Assembly: GCF_036014115.1 (NCBI RefSeq)
Contig: NZ_CP107913.1
Location: forward strand, 1,612,001 to 1,676,000
Source: Streptomyces sp. NBC_00448
Lineage (GTDB): Bacteria; Actinomycetota; Actinomycetes; Streptomycetales; Streptomycetaceae
Direction of reading: 5' to 3'
DNA: 64,000 nt
Made by a program: the position numbers and the translations under genes. This document shows positions 35,664 to 43,640 of the stretch, one piece after another. Position 1 is the first letter of the stretch. Each line of letters begins with the position of its first letter. Below the pieces are notes generated by a model, which was given only the letters and a program-made list of their open reading frames with translations, did no database searches and was not told where the DNA came from.

Positions 35664-35740
35664 CGCGGTCTGCCTCTACCGATTGGGCTACCCCGGCGCG
35701 TGGTGCCGGGAGAGGGATTCGAACCCCCACTGGAACCGCG
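35664..35740 (-). ncRNA. circularly permuted tRNA-like unit 1 (encodes CCA)
   Basis: On the minus strand the 3' half (35740-35701) comes first: CGGTT, a 5-base variable loop CCAGT, T-stem GGGGG/CCCTC around TTCGAAT, acceptor TCCCGGC, A73 and an encoded CCA. Only CGC separates it from the 5' half (35697-35664): acceptor GCCGGGG, TA, D-arm GCCC with G18-G19 and GGC. The acceptor pairs 7 of 7 (one G.U). GACCGCG pairs with CGCGGTT over 7 bp (one G.U), longer than a normal anticodon stem and leaving no standard loop. It lies 107 bp after the conserved gene at 35848 on the same strand. Confidence 0.78.
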
Positions 35741-35782
35741 TGAGTCACGACAAGCTTCAGCTTCAGCTTTGCGCTCCTCGCG

Positions 35783-35831
35783 CTCCCTCCGCACTGGGGC
35801 GAAGGGCCCCTCCGCATCGAAGCGGAGGGAG
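35783..35831 (-). other. alternative hairpins between conserved gene and tRNA-like units
   Basis: CTCCCTCCGC (35783-35792 on the plus strand) pairs with GCGGAGGGAG (35822-35831) over 10 bp. The second arm can instead pair with the nearer CCCTCCGC (35808-35815) over 8 bp. The two folds exclude each other, like an attenuator. The site starts 17 bp after the stop of the conserved gene, so it may set how much RNA continues into the tRNA-like units. Confidence 0.6.
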
Positions 35832-35847
35832 TCTTGGGTACGGGCCG

Positions 35848-36582
35848 CTACGACCCGAACAGGAAGCCGAACACCGCGTCCCCGACCCGCTGGTCGGTCA
35901 CCTCGGCGCCGTTCGCCTCCTCGCGGGCGAACTTGACGGCCTGCTGGAGTTTCTCCACCCGCTCCAGCAGTTCGTTGACCCGGCGGGCGGGCAGGGCGCC
36001 GGAGAACTTCACGGTGGTCCAGTACCCGACCGCCACGTCCTCGTAGTACACCTCCACCTGCGCGGGGTGCTTCTCGGTCGCCTCGGCCTTCACGTGGTTG
36101 CGCGGCACCTTGCGGGTGCGGATCGTCCGCACCGGCTCGGTCTTCCACGCGTCGGTGGAGGCATCGAGATTCCACGCCTCGGCGCCGTCGAGCACCGGCA
36201 GCTTGCGGATGAAGGTGTGCAGGTCGACGAGCTGCTTCTCCAGGAAGAGCAGGTACGACACCGGCACGTCGCGGACCAGCTCGCGACCGTCGACGGTGAC
36301 GTGGGCGCGCGCCTCGCAGTTGGCCCAGTCCTTGGTGGCGGTCACGTCGAACAGCCGGGTCAGGACGGCAGCGGTGGACTTCAGCACCTGCTCGGCCTGC
36401 AGCTGCACCCGGGTGGACTCGGGCGGCAGTTGCTCGCCTTCCTCGTCCTTGGGCTGGTAGGTCCTGGCGATGCCGGAGAGCAACGCGGGCTTCTGCAGGT
36501 CGTGATGAGCCGCGGTCAGCTCCTGCTGCGCCTTGGACTTGACGCCCTTCTCGACTGCGATGATCTGGTTGAGTTTCGCCAC
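35848..36582 (-). CDS. conserved uncharacterised protein next to permuted tRNA-like RNAs
   Basis: The 244-residue soluble protein begins VAKLNQIIAVEKGVKSKAQQ and is mostly alpha/beta with a helical end (RRVNELLERVEKLQQAVKFAREEANG). Conserved-looking blocks are ALLSGIARTYQPKDEEGEQLPPEST, RLFDVTATKDWANCEARA and VPRNHVKAEATEKHPAQVEVYYEDVAVGYWTT. I recall this as a widespread bacterial family of unknown function but cannot name it. GTG at 36582 has no purine-rich ribosome site and may be leaderless. Its position directly upstream of the two tRNA-like units suggests an RNA-binding or RNA-handling role; this is inference from position only. Confidence 0.85.
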   Translation of the reverse strand: MAKLNQIIAVEKGVKSKAQQELTAAHHDLQKPALLSGIARTYQPKDEEGEQLPPESTRVQLQAEQVLKSTAAVLTRLFDVTATKDWANCEARAHVTVDGRELVRDVPVSYLLFLEKQLVDLHTFIRKLPVLDGAEAWNLDASTDAWKTEPVRTIRTRKVPRNHVKAEATEKHPAQVEVYYEDVAVGYWTTVKFSGALPARRVNELLERVEKLQQAVKFAREEANGAEVTDQRVGDAVFGFLFGS

Positions 36583-36719
36583 GGGAAGAACGTAACAGCG
36601 GAGCCGATCGACGTACGAACGGTTTATCCGATCACGACCGGGCCGTGACAGGGCCACGACCCGGCCGCGACATGCCGTACGGCAGCGGCGCACCGTACGG
36701 CAATTGGCGGACCGTCAGG

Positions 36720-38021
36720 TCATGGCGTGCGCACCCGGGTCGGGTAGTGCTCGGCCACCACCTCGGTCATCGCGCCCAGCGGGTCGGCGGTGACCTGGGT
36801 GGCGGAGAAGTAGATGTTGCCGCGCACCTGCGGGTGGTCCGCGTCGAAGGTGAGGTGGCGGGACAGCTCGGCCGGGTCCTGCCACTGCGCGGGCTGGCCG
36901 GCGACGCCGACCTTGTAGAGCGCCTCCCCCACGTAGAGCTTCGCCCGCGTGCCGGCCACGACGTCGGACCACCAGGGCACCAGCACCCCGTAGTCGGCGG
37001 CGGCGAAGCCGATGTTCCAGTAGACCTGCGGGGCGATGTAGTCCAGCCAGCCGCGCTTGACCCAGCCGCGGGTGTCGGCGTGCAGGTCGTCGTAGGTCTG
37101 CACGCCGGCCTGGGTGGCCGAGCCGAGCGGGTCGGTGGCGGCGTTGCGCCAGACCCCGAACGGGCTGATGCCGTACTGGGTGCTGGGCCGGATCTGCTTG
37201 ATCCGCGCCGCCATCTCGCTGACCAGCAGGTCGGTGTTGTGCCGGCGCCAGGCGTCGCGGTCGGGGAAGCCGGCGCCGTAGCGGGCGTAGCTGGCGTCGT
37301 CGGCGAAGGTCTGGCCGGCCACCGGGTACGGGTAGAAGTAGTCGTCCCAGTGCACGGCGTCGATCGGGTAGCGGCGCACCGCGTCGAGCATCGCGTCCTC
37401 GACGAAGCGGCGGACGGCCGGCTGCCCGGGGTCGTAGTACAGCTTGCCGCCGTAGGGCAGCACCCACTCCGGGTGCAGCCGGGCCGGGTGGGTGGGGGCG
37501 AGCGTGCCGGGGTCGTCGGTCATCGCGACCCGGTACGGGTTGAACCAGGCGTGCAGTTCGAGGCCCCGGCGGTGCGCCTCGTGCACGGCGGTGCCCAGCG
37601 GGTCCCAGCCCGGGTCGCGGCCCTGGGTGCCGGTGAGGTACTGCGACCACGGCTCGTACGGCGACGGCCAGAACGCGTCGGCGGTCGGGCGGACCTGGAA
37701 CATCACGGCGTTGAGCCGGCGTTCGACCGCGGTGTCGAGCAGGGCGATCAGTTCGGCGCGCTGCTCCCGCGGGGACAGGCCCGGCGCGGACGGCCAGTCG
37801 GTGTTGGCGACGGTGGCGATCCACATGCCGCGCAGCTCGCGGCGGGCGGTGGGCGGCCGGTGCGCGGTGCCCGCCGGGCGGGCGGCCCCGGCGGTGCCCG
37901 GCGCGAGGCGCGCGGCGGCGGTCGGGGTGGGCGCGGTGGCCTGCGCGGTGCCGATCGCCGCGGCCGAGGCCAGCGTGCCGGCCGCCGCCACGGTGAAGGT
38001 TCTACGGGAGAGTGGGTCCAT
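36720..38021 (-). CDS. secreted GHL10-type glycosyl hydrolase-like protein
   Basis: The 433-residue protein starts with a twin-arginine type signal (SRRTFTVAAAGTLASAAA) and a Thr/Ala/Pro-rich linker. The mature part from about residue 62 is a TIM-barrel of the glycosyl-hydrolase-like 10 family (DUF187): LRGMWIATVANTDWPS, NAVMFQVRPTADAFWPSPYEPWSQYL, LELHAWFNPYRV, DAVHWDDYFYPYPVAGQTF and YIAPQVYWNIGF. Family members act on exopolysaccharide or cell-wall glycans. The acidic D-D pair in VHWDDYF is a likely catalytic centre. Substrate not known. Confidence 0.88.
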   Translation of the reverse strand: MDPLSRRTFTVAAAGTLASAAAIGTAQATAPTPTAAARLAPGTAGAARPAGTAHRPPTARRELRGMWIATVANTDWPSAPGLSPREQRAELIALLDTAVERRLNAVMFQVRPTADAFWPSPYEPWSQYLTGTQGRDPGWDPLGTAVHEAHRRGLELHAWFNPYRVAMTDDPGTLAPTHPARLHPEWVLPYGGKLYYDPGQPAVRRFVEDAMLDAVRRYPIDAVHWDDYFYPYPVAGQTFADDASYARYGAGFPDRDAWRRHNTDLLVSEMAARIKQIRPSTQYGISPFGVWRNAATDPLGSATQAGVQTYDDLHADTRGWVKRGWLDYIAPQVYWNIGFAAADYGVLVPWWSDVVAGTRAKLYVGEALYKVGVAGQPAQWQDPAELSRHLTFDADHPQVRGNIYFSATQVTADPLGAMTEVVAEHYPTRVRTP

Positions 38022-38253
38022 ACCGTCCTCCTGATCTACCGTCCAGATCCGCCGATGATGGTGGTCCGGGGCAGTGGCGGCAACCGCCGAATGGTCCAGT
38101 CCTCTGAAGGGGCAGGGCGCCGGGCCCGGCGGCTCCGGTGGGCGGTAACGTCTGTCCGGTACACGATCAGGTACGAGCCAGGTATGCGATCAAGCGCCTG
38201 CCGGGTGCAGGCAGCGGCAGGCCGGACACGGCCGACGGTCGGGAGGCTGACGA

Positions 38254-39111
38254 GTGAGTGACATCCAGCGCGTCGGAGTGGTGGGCGCGGGCCAGATGGG
38301 TTCGGGCATCGCCGAGGTGTGCGCGAAGGCCGGGCTCGACGTCCGGGTCGCCGAGACCACCGGCGAGGCACTGGAGTTGGGCCGCGCCCGCCTGGCGAAC
38401 TCCCTCGGCAAGGCCGCCGAGCGCGGCAAGCTCACCGAGCAGGAGCGGGACGCGGCGCTGGACCGGCTCAGCTACACCACCGACCTCGCCGAGTTCGCCG
38501 ACCGCGACCTGGTGATCGAGGCGGTGGTGGAGAACGAGCAGGTCAAGCTGGACATCTTCAAGACCCTCGACCAGGTCGTCACCCGCCCCGACGCCATCCT
38601 CGCCTCCAACACCTCCTCCATCCCGCTGGTCCGGCTCGCGGTGGCCACCTCGCGGCCCGACCAGGTGGTGGGCATCCACTTCTTCAACCCGGCGCCCGTG
38701 CAGCGCCTGGTCGAGGTGATCCCGGCGCTCACCACCGGCAGCGAGACCGTGAAGCGGGCCGAGGCCCTGGTCACCGACATCCTCGGCAAGCACCCCATCC
38801 GCGCCCAGGACCGCTCCGGTTTCGTCGTCAACGCCCTCCTGGTGCCGTACCTGCTCTCCGCGATCCGCATGTACGAGTCCGGCATCGCCACCCGCGAGGA
38901 CATCGACAACGGCATGGAGATGGGCTGCGCCCACCCGATGGGCCCGCTCAAGCTCTCCGACCTGATCGGCCTCGACACCGTCGCCGCGATTGCCGACTCC
39001 ATGTACGCGGAGTACAAGGAGCCCCTGTACGCGGCTCCGCCGATCCTCCAGCGCATGGTCGACGCGGGCCGCCTCGGCCGTAAGTCGGGCGCGGGCTTCT
39101 ACGCGTACTGA
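38254..39111 (+). CDS. 3-hydroxybutyryl-CoA dehydrogenase
   Basis: The 285-residue enzyme oxidises 3-hydroxyacyl-CoA with NAD(P). The NAD loop is VGVVGAGQMGSGIAEVCAKAG, and the catalytic region has ASNTSSIPLV and VGIHFFNPAPVQRLVEVI with the active His. GFVVNALLVPYLLSAIRMYESGIATREDID begins the C-terminal dimer domain. GTG at 38254 follows GGGAGG. It could serve beta-oxidation or polyhydroxybutyrate and ethylmalonyl-CoA metabolism. No acyl-CoA partner gene is adjacent. Confidence 0.93.
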   Translation: MSDIQRVGVVGAGQMGSGIAEVCAKAGLDVRVAETTGEALELGRARLANSLGKAAERGKLTEQERDAALDRLSYTTDLAEFADRDLVIEAVVENEQVKLDIFKTLDQVVTRPDAILASNTSSIPLVRLAVATSRPDQVVGIHFFNPAPVQRLVEVIPALTTGSETVKRAEALVTDILGKHPIRAQDRSGFVVNALLVPYLLSAIRMYESGIATREDIDNGMEMGCAHPMGPLKLSDLIGLDTVAAIADSMYAEYKEPLYAAPPILQRMVDAGRLGRKSGAGFYAY

Positions 39112-39406
39112 CGGCCCCCTGACGTCGTGACGGCCGCGCGTGCGGCCGGGCCCGTCGTGGCGTATCCCCCGAGGTCAGACGACGTGCGGACGGCCCAATG
39201 GCGCCTCGCCCGCGCCGGGCCGCGGCGGCGCAGCGGCTCCGGGGAGCGGTCCGGCAAGCAGCTGGTGCCCCGGCCCCCGGAGCCTTTCAGCGCTGTCCGA
39301 GCCTTCCGTGCATGCACGGAGGAAAGTCCCTCGGATGTCCCTCCGACAGAGCTGAAAGTCCCCGAAAAGTCCCTGGCTCCGTCCTGCCGGCAGGAACAGC
39401 ACTCAG
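39112..39406. other. intergenic DNA before mobile region, with palindrome
   Basis: No gene is supported here. A perfect 16-bp palindrome TCCGTGCATGCACGGA lies at 39305-39320. The stretch ends where the inverted insertion-sequence fragment begins and probably holds the end of chromosomal DNA before accessory sequence. Confidence 0.4.
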
Positions 39407-39704
39407 CTTGTTCTTTATCTACCAGGATCTTCCGGGCTTGCCGATGGCCTTGAGGGTCTCGGGGCGTTTGACGGTCTTGCCGACGTCGTAACGGGGAGCC
39501 CGGTGCTTGTTCTTGGCGCCGGGTGGCCGTCCGGGGCCGGTTCCTCGGGGTTGGGGAACATGGGTCGGGCATGCGAGGTGAGCGCGGATGTTCCTGAACC
39601 CTCGGCGGACCCGGGCCGGGGTGAGCCGGTTGGAGGTGGTGGGTTTCTCCCACGGCCGGCGGAAGTCTTCGGCGAGCGGCCGGGCGAGCCGGAGCTGGGT
39701 GTGG
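39407..39704 (-). pseudogene. inverted 3' fragment of the IS transposase at 40573-42046
   Basis: The 298 bases are the reverse complement of 41749-42046 with no difference that I could find. They include the terminal CTTGTTCTTTATCTACC and the last 95 or so codons of the transposase (RLARPLAEDFRRPW to the GKPGRSW end). The fragment breaks abruptly inside HTQLRL and is fused to unrelated sequence. It is therefore a truncated second copy in the opposite orientation, and identity suggests a recent event. Confidence 0.88.
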
Positions 39705-39911
39705 CACGGCCGAGCGGCACGCCAGGGAGCGGGGGCCGCGGCGACAAGGCCGACCCGGAGAGCGTCCACTCGACACGACAGTCCGGCCCTCAACCTGCTC
39801 CAATACCGAAAAATCCCACTACGGGAACCCGGACTTCCTGCCAGTGGTTTGACGGACTCATGAACGATAAAGGCTGGTAGCGAAACCTCGGTGCGAGTAG
39901 CCTCAGCGTTT

Positions 39912-40463
39912 ATGAACAAGTCCGGCTCCCGGAATAGGGGCGGCAAGAACACCAGGCGCGGGAACCCCAAGATGGTGTTCCTGATGTCCCTGGTACTCGC
40001 CCTAGGTTCCTTAGGGGCTCTCATATTCGTGCCGAAGGTCGCCGCCGAAGCGGTCGGTAAGTCGGGCTACACGCAAGCCCATGGCCTGGCACGAAGCGGG
40101 ATCGTGACCAGAGTGACGAACCACCATGGCAAGGTCCCGTTCGCCGACATCGAGGTCCGACTGGGGGAGCCGGTCGACGGCCAGGCGACGACCACCGTGC
40201 ACGACCCCTCCCTCACGTCCCTGAAGCCTGGCGCGGCGGTTCGGGTCCTGGTCGATCCGAAAGGCCCCGGCTACGCCGAGTTTCCCGGTCGGCGGTTCAA
40301 CGGGAATTCCACATCTCAGCAGGACGCCGTCAGGTTGCTTTTGCTCGTCTGTTGTGCCGCCTTCGCTTTCACGGCGGCCTGGTGGGGTCGGGAGTGGTAC
40401 CGCGACCACAAGCACCGGCAAACAGCCGAATTTCAGGGAGCGACAGGAGCGACGCAGGGCTGA
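39912..40463 (+). CDS. membrane protein with two transmembrane helices
   Basis: The 183-residue protein has a basic start, a helix near residues 21-43, an extracellular region of about 80 residues (SGIVTRVTNHHGKVPFADIEVRL, AVRVLVDPKGPGYAEF), a second helix near 135-155 and a polar tail. This layout resembles DUF3592-like envelope proteins. No clear ribosome site precedes the ATG at 39912; GTG at 39891 is an alternative. It is enclosed by oppositely oriented copies of one insertion sequence, as cargo would be. Confidence 0.65.
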   Translation: MNKSGSRNRGGKNTRRGNPKMVFLMSLVLALGSLGALIFVPKVAAEAVGKSGYTQAHGLARSGIVTRVTNHHGKVPFADIEVRLGEPVDGQATTTVHDPSLTSLKPGAAVRVLVDPKGPGYAEFPGRRFNGNSTSQQDAVRLLLLVCCAAFAFTAAWWGREWYRDHKHRQTAEFQGATGATQG

Positions 40464-40572
40464 TGCCTTCAGGAGCGACCGTCAGCGGTTGCGGGCCGGG
40501 CTCCTTCGGCAGCGAGTCCGCGCAGGAGCACGGCCGCGCCGGCGCCGTCGTGACCGCTCCCCTGCCCTAAGC

Positions 40573-42046
40573 CTTGTTCTATCTACCGGCCTCGAATGGC
40601 ATCTCGAACTGAGTCGCTCACCTGGGGATTCGCCGGACACGTGGGCGGCCTTCGTCTGATCGTGTGTTCCGACCAAGGAATGCACGTGACCAGGACGAAG
40701 GCCGTGAGGGTGGTGCTGTGTGCGGACGGTGCCGTGAAGTCCCCGGTGGTCTTGACGTTGTTGCCCGAGCATCGTCGTGGGCACGGCGCGATGTACGGCG
40801 CCTGAACCACGGCCGGATGGACAATGCTCGGCTGCGGACGGTGCTGGCCGGGCTGTCGCTGCCGCGGTTCGACGGCGGGCGCCTGGTCCTGGCGGTCGAT
40901 GTGTCGCCGTGGCTCCGCTCGGACGCGCCGTGCTCGGCGGACCGGCTGTTCTGCCACGTCTACGGCCGCGCGAAGACGGCGTCGCAGTTCATTCCGGGCT
41001 GGCCCTACTCCTTCGTCGCTGTGCTGGAGCCGGGGTCCACGTCCTGGACCGCGATCCTGGACGCGGTCCGGCTCGGCCCAATGAACGACGCGACCGTCAT
41101 CACCGCCGACCAACTCCGGGGGGTCGTCGAACGGCTCATCACCGCTGGTCAGTGGCACGTCGGGGACCCGGACATCGTGATTGTCAGCGACGCCGGCTAC
41201 GACGTCACCCGCCTGGCCTGGGTCCTGCGCGACCTCCCCGTCGAGCTGGTCGGCCGGGTTCGCTCCGACCGCGTGATGCGTCTGCCGAAACCACCGAGGA
41301 CGCACGGCGTCAACGGCCGGCCGCCCAAGCACAGCCCGGAATTCCGGTTCACCAAGCCGGAGACCTGGCCCGAGCCCGCGATCACCACGGTCACCGACAC
41401 CACCAACTACGGCAAGGCCGAAACCCAGGCGTGGGACCGGGTCCACCCCCGGCTCACCCACCGCTCCTCATGGCTCGACCACGACGGCGAACTACCCATT
41501 ATCGAGGGGACGTTGATGCGGTTGAAGGTCAAGCACCGGTCGAAGGACCGGGATGCCCCGCCGCTGTGGTTATGGTCCTCCAAGACCGGTGCCACCCCGG
41601 ACGACGTTGACCGCTTCTGGCAGGCATTCCTCCGCCGCTTCGACCTGGAGCACACCTTCCCCTTCGCGAAACAGACCCTGGGCTGGACCACCCCGAAACT
41701 CCGCACTCCCGAAGCGGCGGACCGCTGGACCTGGATTCTGATCGTCGCCCACACCCAGCTCCGGCTCGCCCGGCCGCTCGCCGAAGACTTCCGCCGGCCG
41801 TGGGAGAAACCCACCACCTCCAACCGGCTCACCCCGGCCCGGGTCCGCCGAGGGTTCAGGAACATCCGCGCTCACCTCGCATGCCCGACCCATGTTCCCC
41901 AACCCCGAGGAACCGGCCCCGGACGGCCACCCGGCGCCAAGAACAAGCACCGGGCTCCCCGTTACGACGTCGGCAAGACCGTCAAACGCCCCGAGACCCT
42001 CAAGGCCATCGGCAAGCCCGGAAGATCCTGGTAGATAAAGAACAAG
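40573..42046 (+). mobile_element. insertion sequence with DDE transposase (IS701-like), defective
   Basis: The element is bounded by CTTGTTCTATCTACC (40573-40587) and GGTAGATAAAGAACAAG (42030-42046), which are inverted repeats except for a 2-base gap in the left end. It holds one transposase gene that is frameshifted. The right end is also found, inverted, at 39407. The element ends exactly where the next one begins. Confidence 0.82.
40596..42034 (+). pseudogene. frameshifted transposase, DDE_5/IS701-like
   Basis: The main frame from 40817 to 42034 encodes about 405 residues: LPRFDGGRLVLAVDVSPWLRSDA, FCHVYGRAKTASQFIPGWPYSF, DIVIVSDAGYDVTRL and a C-terminal LARPLAEDFRRPW, typical of this DDE transposase group. 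The expected preceding segment VLCADGAVKSPVVLTLLPEHRRGHGAMYGA is in another frame (40596-40805) and runs to a TGA. A one-base loss near 40795-40803 separates them. The extreme N-terminus of the family is also missing. The gene is unlikely to be active by itself. Confidence 0.85.
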
Positions 42047-42151
42047 TCAGAGGGCGGGAAGTGACTGTCTGACCGTATTCAGATCGCTCGTTCGTGTGGG
42101 TATGGGTGGGAAGCGGCTGTACAGCGCGTTTGGCTGTGTTGGGCTGGCGGG

Positions 42152-42982
42152 GTGGTTGAACGCAGGGGCTATCCGAGTGATCTGACCGACGAGCGGTGGG
42201 CGCTGATCGAGCCGATGATCACGGCGTGGAAGGCGGCGCATCCCTCGGTCAGCAGCCATCAGGGCCGTTACGCGATGCGCGAGATCATCAACGCGATCTT
42301 CTACCAGTCCCGGACCGGCTGCCAGTGGGCCTACCTGCCCGGCGACCTACCCCCGCCCGGCGCGGTGAAGTACTACTTCTACAAGTGGCGTGACGATGGC
42401 ACGACCGAGACGATCCACGAGATCCTGCGCTGCCAGGTGCGCGAGGCGGTCGGCCGCGCCGAGGACCCGTCCCTGGTGGTGCTCGACTCCCAGAGCGTGC
42501 ACGCGGCGGTCAATGTCCCCGCGGCCACCACCGGCAAGGACGCGGGTAAGAAGGTCCCGGGCCGCAAGCACGGGATCGCGGTCGATGTCCTGGGGCTGAT
42601 CATTGCGGTGGTGGTGCTGGCCGCGAGTGTGCACGAGAACACGATCGGCACCGCGCTGCTCGACCGGGTCGCTGCCCGCACCCCAACGGTCACCAAAGCC
42701 CTGGTCGACCAGGGCTTCAAGACCGAGGTCGTCGAGCACGGCCTCGCAGTGGGCATCGATGTCGAGATTGTGCAGCGCAACCCGCAGGAGAAGGGGTTCG
42801 TGCCCCAGCCGATCCGCTGGCGGGTCGAGCAGACTCTCGGCACCCTGATGCTCCACCGACGCCTGGTGCGCGACTACGCGATCAACCCGGCCACCAGCGA
42901 AGCCCGGGTGTACTGGGCGATAACCGATGTGATGGCCCGCCGGCTGACCGGCACCTCCACCCCGACCTGGCGCGGAGCGTAG
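42152..42982 (+). CDS. IS5-family transposase
   Basis: The 276-residue protein has the IS5 N-terminal domain (YPSDLTDERWALIEPMI, GRYAMREIINAIFYQSRTGCQW) and the DDE core. LVVLDSQSVHAA carries the first Asp, KALVDQGFK the second, and VEQTLGTLMLHRRLVRDYA the late acidic residue where IS5 enzymes have an R-x-x-E-x-x-x-x motif. It is a single uninterrupted frame and could be functional. GTG at 42152 is the likely start. Confidence 0.92.
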   Translation: MVERRGYPSDLTDERWALIEPMITAWKAAHPSVSSHQGRYAMREIINAIFYQSRTGCQWAYLPGDLPPPGAVKYYFYKWRDDGTTETIHEILRCQVREAVGRAEDPSLVVLDSQSVHAAVNVPAATTGKDAGKKVPGRKHGIAVDVLGLIIAVVVLAASVHENTIGTALLDRVAARTPTVTKALVDQGFKTEVVEHGLAVGIDVEIVQRNPQEKGFVPQPIRWRVEQTLGTLMLHRRLVRDYAINPATSEARVYWAITDVMARRLTGTSTPTWRGA

Positions 42983-42994
42983 GAGGACACGGCG

Positions 42995-43402
42995 ATGACC
43001 ACGAGATCGATCCTGGACCTGCTCACCGAGCGCGAGCAGGCCGTACGCACCCACGCCGAGTACCTTCGCGTGCAACTCGAGCAGCTCACCGGCCAGGTGA
43101 ACGAACTCGAGGCCGAACTCGCCGACCTGGCCACCACCCGCAAGGTCCTACTCGCCCTCGAAACCCGCGAGACCGAGCGCACAGGACCGGCGAACCTACC
43201 CGACAACCCCGTCTACCAGCACATCCTCACCGCGCTGGCCGACACCGACCGACCCGTGCGCGCGAAAGACCTGTGCCGGGCCCTGGATACCGGCTTCGAA
43301 CCCAAGCACATCGAGGGCATGCGCTCCAAGCTCAAGCGCCTGGTCAGCCTCGGGCTGATCACCGAGACCGAGCCGGGACTGTTCGCCCTACACCGCCAGT
43401 GA
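42995..43402 (+). CDS. IS-borne coiled-coil/winged-helix accessory protein
   Basis: The 135-residue protein has an N-terminal coiled coil (residues 8-60; heptads around REQAVRTHAEYLRVQLEQL) and a C-terminal part like a small winged helix (HILTALADTDRPVRAKDLCRALD, KLKRLVSLGLITETEPGLFAL). It starts 12 bp after the transposase stop, with AGGAGG before the ATG. It lies inside the terminal repeats. It may be a passenger regulator of transposition or of target choice. The exact function is unknown. Confidence 0.8.
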   Translation: MTTRSILDLLTEREQAVRTHAEYLRVQLEQLTGQVNELEAELADLATTRKVLLALETRETERTGPANLPDNPVYQHILTALADTDRPVRAKDLCRALDTGFEPKHIEGMRSKLKRLVSLGLITETEPGLFALHRQ

Positions 43403-43640
43403 ACTCATGCAACATCGCTGACCAGCAGCCCTGAACCACATTCAAAGATAAACCGGACAAGGGCTCGCTTCCCGCCCTCTGAGCGCTTCACGACCACGAG
43501 ACGCGAACCTCCCACGGGCCGGCGGACGCACCGCGGCAGCGCCGTCCATGACGAGGCGCCCGCTACCTGCACGGTCCTGGCCGGGGCTGAGGTTCCGCTA
43601 CCGACCCGGCCCGACCTCGGACCGCCTGGAGAAGCCCAGG

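Larger units (their letters stand above)
42047..43484 (+). mobile_element. IS5-type insertion sequence
   Basis: The element has terminal inverted repeats TCAGAGGGCGGGAAGTGA (42047-42064) and TCGCTTCCCGCCCTCTGA (43467-43484), matching at 17 of 18 positions. It encodes an IS5-family transposase and a second small gene. It abuts the right end of the preceding element with no base between, so one inserted at or next to the tip of the other. Confidence 0.88.

Noticed and set aside
35480..35740. Ordinary tRNAs with introns, halves in normal order
   Set aside because: Pairing the 5' half at 35697 with the 3' half at 35593 gives a mismatched acceptor stem and no anticodon-arm helix. The first 3' half has no 5' half upstream and the last 5' half has no 3' half downstream.
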